From Bacillota bacterium (GTDB lineage Bacteria; Bacillota; Clostridia; Lachnospirales; Cellulosilyticaceae), in contig JAEYNQ010000056.1 of NCBI GenBank assembly GCA_023412455.1, positions 1 through 7,766 of the forward strand: a stretch of 7,766 nucleotides of DNA. Reading direction: 5' to 3'. Both the position numbers and the translations under genes were made by a program. Every line of letters starts with the position of its first letter. The stretch's first letter is position 1. A model generated the notes under the pieces. The model searched no databases. It had not been told where the DNA came from and saw only the letters and a list, made by a program, of their open reading frames with translations. Positions 5,871-7,766 of the stretch are shown piece after piece.

Positions 5871-6719
5871 ATGATTATACAATGGTATCCTGGTCATATG
5901 ACCAAAACAAAGCGACTAATTGAAGAAAACATTAAACTTGTAGACATTGTCATTGAGTTATTAGATGCAAGAGCACCCTATAGTACAAAAAATCCAGATA
6001 TTGATAAGCTAGCAGCCAATAAAATGCGACTCATTATTTTAAACAAAGCGGATTTAGCAGATGAAAAGCTGACAGAAGAGTGGATTAAATGGTATAGTGG
6101 TCAAAATATTAAGGTAATCCCTATTATTGCAACCAGTGGGAAAGGGATTAAGGATGTAATTAAAGTAGCAGATGACATGATGCGCGAAAAAATTGAAAGA
6201 GATAAGGCAAGAGGACGTATTTATCGTCCTATTCGTGCCATGATTGTAGGGATTCCTAATGTAGGAAAATCTACTTTTATTAATTCCCTAGTAGGCAAAG
6301 CGAGTGCCAAGACAGGGGATAAGCCAGGTGTAACAAGAGGAAAGCAGTGGGTTAAGATAAAGAAAGGTTTTGAACTTTTAGATATGCCCGGTATACTTTG
6401 GCCAAAGTTTGAGGATCAACAAGTTGCTAAGAACCTAGCCTATATTGGTTCTATTAATGATAATATATTAGATAATCGAGAACTTGCCATCTCCCTTTTA
6501 GAATTAGGTACACAAGAGTTTAAAAGTAAGATCGAGGAACGTTATCAGGTTCCTTTACAAGAAGAGGCTTATGAATCATTCAAAGCCATTGCTTTAAAAA
6601 GAGGACTTATTAAAGCAGGTGGTGAAATAGATGAGCTGAGAACAGCTCAAATTATTATAGACGAGTTTAGAGGAGGAAAATGGGGACGTATTACTGTAGA
6701 AGGTCCTCCCATTAAATAG
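5871..6719 (+). CDS. rbgA: Ribosome biogenesis GTPase RbgA (YlqF)
   Basis: RbgA is a circularly permuted GTPase needed for late maturation of the 50S subunit in Firmicutes, including incorporation of late proteins such as uL16. The 282-residue product shows the permuted order directly: G4 NKAD (58-61) and G5 ATSGKG (87-92) come before G1 GIPNVGKST (127-135), a G2-like GVTRG (153-157) and G3 DMPG (171-174), followed by ILWPKFED (175-182). The N-terminal IQWYPGHM includes His9, proposed as the catalytic histidine in the B. subtilis protein. The usual DTPG is DMPG here. The C-terminal domain (about 185-282), with LKRGLIKAGGEIDELRTAQ, is the rRNA-binding part. AGGTGAG lies just before the ATG at 5871. 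It follows its own probable promoter and leads into lepB 14 nt later. Confidence 0.97.
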   Translation: MIIQWYPGHMTKTKRLIEENIKLVDIVIELLDARAPYSTKNPDIDKLAANKMRLIILNKADLADEKLTEEWIKWYSGQNIKVIPIIATSGKGIKDVIKVADDMMREKIERDKARGRIYRPIRAMIVGIPNVGKSTFINSLVGKASAKTGDKPGVTRGKQWVKIKKGFELLDMPGILWPKFEDQQVAKNLAYIGSINDNILDNRELAISLLELGTQEFKSKIEERYQVPLQEEAYESFKAIALKRGLIKAGGEIDELRTAQIIIDEFRGGKWGRITVEGPPIK

Positions 6720-6733
6720 AAAGAAGGATAAGG

Positions 6734-7273
6734 ATGGAACATTATATTAATCAGACGAAAAAAGGTATTGAATTTGTTAAGGAATTAGTATTAGCCATTT
6801 TACTGGCTTTGTTATTCACCTCTTTTATTATGAGTCATAATAAGATTCCAACTGTTTCTATGGTGGATACGATTAATGTAGGAGATCATATACTTGTTAA
6901 CTTATTACCTTATTACTATCGTGATCCTGTAAGGGGGGAAATAGTTGTTTTTAAGCAAGGGAATGAAAATTGGGTGAAGCGTGTTATTGGCGAGCCTGGA
7001 GATGTTGTAGACATTCGAGAAGGGAATGTTTATATCAATGATGAAAAATTAGATGAGACGGCTTATTTAGCCAGTGAAGGCATTTCCGACCCAACTCATG
7101 GCACGGCGATTACTTTTCCCTATAAGGTAGGAGAAGGTGAATATTTTTTGATGGGAGATAACCGACCAGAGAGTGGAGACAGTCGCTATATTGGCACAGT
7201 CAAGCGAGATAAAATTTATGGTAAAGGATGGATAAAAATTTATCCTTTAAATCAAATAGGCAGTTTAAAATAA
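6734..7273 (+). CDS. lepB: Type I signal peptidase, first tandem copy
   Basis: Signal peptidase I cuts signal peptides from exported proteins on the outer face of the membrane with a Ser/Lys dyad. The 179-residue product has one N-terminal membrane segment (about 17-34, LVLAILLALLFTSFIM), then the nucleophile region with Ser42, the general base Lys82 in VKRVIGEPGD, and box E GDNRPESGDSR (141-151). All catalytic residues are present. The nucleophile box reads PTVSMVDTI, where the family normally has PTGSMxPT, so both the Gly before the Ser and the later Pro are replaced. The ATG follows an AAGGA-type site and lies 14 nt after rbgA. The next gene is a second copy of the same family. I infer an active peptidase, perhaps with altered substrate preference. 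Confidence 0.94.
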   Translation: MEHYINQTKKGIEFVKELVLAILLALLFTSFIMSHNKIPTVSMVDTINVGDHILVNLLPYYYRDPVRGEIVVFKQGNENWVKRVIGEPGDVVDIREGNVYINDEKLDETAYLASEGISDPTHGTAITFPYKVGEGEYFLMGDNRPESGDSRYIGTVKRDKIYGKGWIKIYPLNQIGSLK

Positions 7274-7290
7274 ATAAAGAAAAGAAATGA

Positions 7291-7766
7291 GTGGCTGATT
7301 TGAGAAACCTAGAGTATACAGTTAAAAAAGTAATTGAAGGAGTAAAGGAACCTCTACTAGCAGTATTTGCAGCCCTACTATTATCTTGCTTTATTATCAG
7401 TCACACAAGAGTTCCTACGGGATCAATGATTCCCACCATCTATCCTGGTACGCATTTGATTGTTAATCATATACCTTATTATTATAGAAATCCAAAACAT
7501 GGAGAGATTGTTGTCTTTAAATGGCAGGGAGAGAACCTTATTAAAAGGGTTGTTGCCATTCCTGGAGATGTGATTATGATTCAAGGTGGAAAAGTTTATA
7601 TTAATGGACAAGTATTAGATGAGGCCCATTATGTGGAATCCGAAGAGAGTACCTACCTTTTTTCAGATTCTAAGCTTACTTTTCCTTATAAGGTTCCAGA
7701 GGGATATTATTTTATGATGGGGGATAACCGAAAGAAAAGTAAAGATAGTCGTTACTTCGGGGCTAT
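7291..7766 (+). CDS. lepB: Type I signal peptidase, second tandem copy (3'-truncated by window)
   Basis: The frame is open from a TGA at 7288 to the window end and gives 158 codons plus two bases. It has one N-terminal membrane segment (about 20-36), the canonical nucleophile box VPTGSMIPT with Ser45, the general base Lys85 in IKRVVAIPGD, and box E GDNRKKSKDSR (144-154). Only the last few dozen residues should be missing. The start is uncertain: no ATG is suitably placed, GTG at 7291 gives MADLRNLEYT, and TTG at 7300 is the alternative. Neither has a strong ribosome binding site, unlike every other gene here. By hand, 76 of 139 aligned positions match the first copy without any gap, so the pair arose by tandem duplication. 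It lies 17 nt after the first copy with no terminator between, so probably one mRNA. Confidence 0.93.
   Translation, partial: MADLRNLEYTVKKVIEGVKEPLLAVFAALLLSCFIISHTRVPTGSMIPTIYPGTHLIVNHIPYYYRNPKHGEIVVFKWQGENLIKRVVAIPGDVIMIQGGKVYINGQVLDEAHYVESEESTYLFSDSKLTFPYKVPEGYYFMMGDNRKKSKDSRYFGA

Noticed and set aside
7423..7611. Open frame on the - strand inside the second lepB
   Set aside because: It is antisense to the conserved catalytic region of the signal peptidase, without its own signals.
1..7766. Mobile element, CRISPR array, defence system or other novel system
   Set aside because: Every gene belongs to a known housekeeping family in a conserved order, gaps are short and explained by promoters and terminators, and no direct repeats, transposase or integrase is visible.

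Overview
The window is a compact, ordinary chromosomal housekeeping segment from an AT-rich, low-GC Gram-positive bacterium. All genes are on the + strand. The order smc, ftsY, ylxM, ffh, rpsP, khpA, rimM, trmD, rplS, rbgA, lepB is the classic Firmicutes arrangement. Strong AGGAGG ribosome binding sites, the presence of ylxM and khpA, and the acidic FtsY N-domain point to Clostridia. A Lachnospirales/Cellulosilyticum-like organism is my best guess, but it is an inference and not proven by the sequence.

Layout. Bases 1-300 are the 3' end of smc, followed 11 nt later by ftsY (312-1565). A full-consensus sigma-A-type promoter (TTGACA, 17 nt, TATAAT) then starts a second unit, ylxM-ffh-rpsP-khpA (1658-3890), closed by a strong hairpin terminator at 3890-3920. 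A third unit, rimM-trmD (4027-5279), is translationally coupled through an ATGA overlap. rplS (5370-5717) has its own extended -10 promoter, which begins inside the end of trmD. It also has a structured leader resembling the known L19 autoregulatory leader, and its own terminator (5720-5747). The last unit is rbgA followed by two tandem type I signal peptidase genes, the second cut off by the window end. The longest gene-free stretch is 153 nt (5718-5870); none exceeds 300 nt.

How the genes work together. FtsY, Ffh and YlxM belong to the signal recognition particle pathway that brings nascent membrane and secreted proteins to the translocon, and the signal peptidases remove leader peptides after export. 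bS16, bL19, RimM, RbgA, TrmD and KhpA serve ribosome assembly, tRNA modification and RNA binding. The block couples translation capacity with protein export.

I found no undescribed system, mobile element, CRISPR array or RNA gene. The points most worth a second look are the tandem signal peptidase duplication with an altered nucleophile motif in the first copy, the rplS leader with two competing structures, and a Glu at the position of the catalytic Asp in TrmD.
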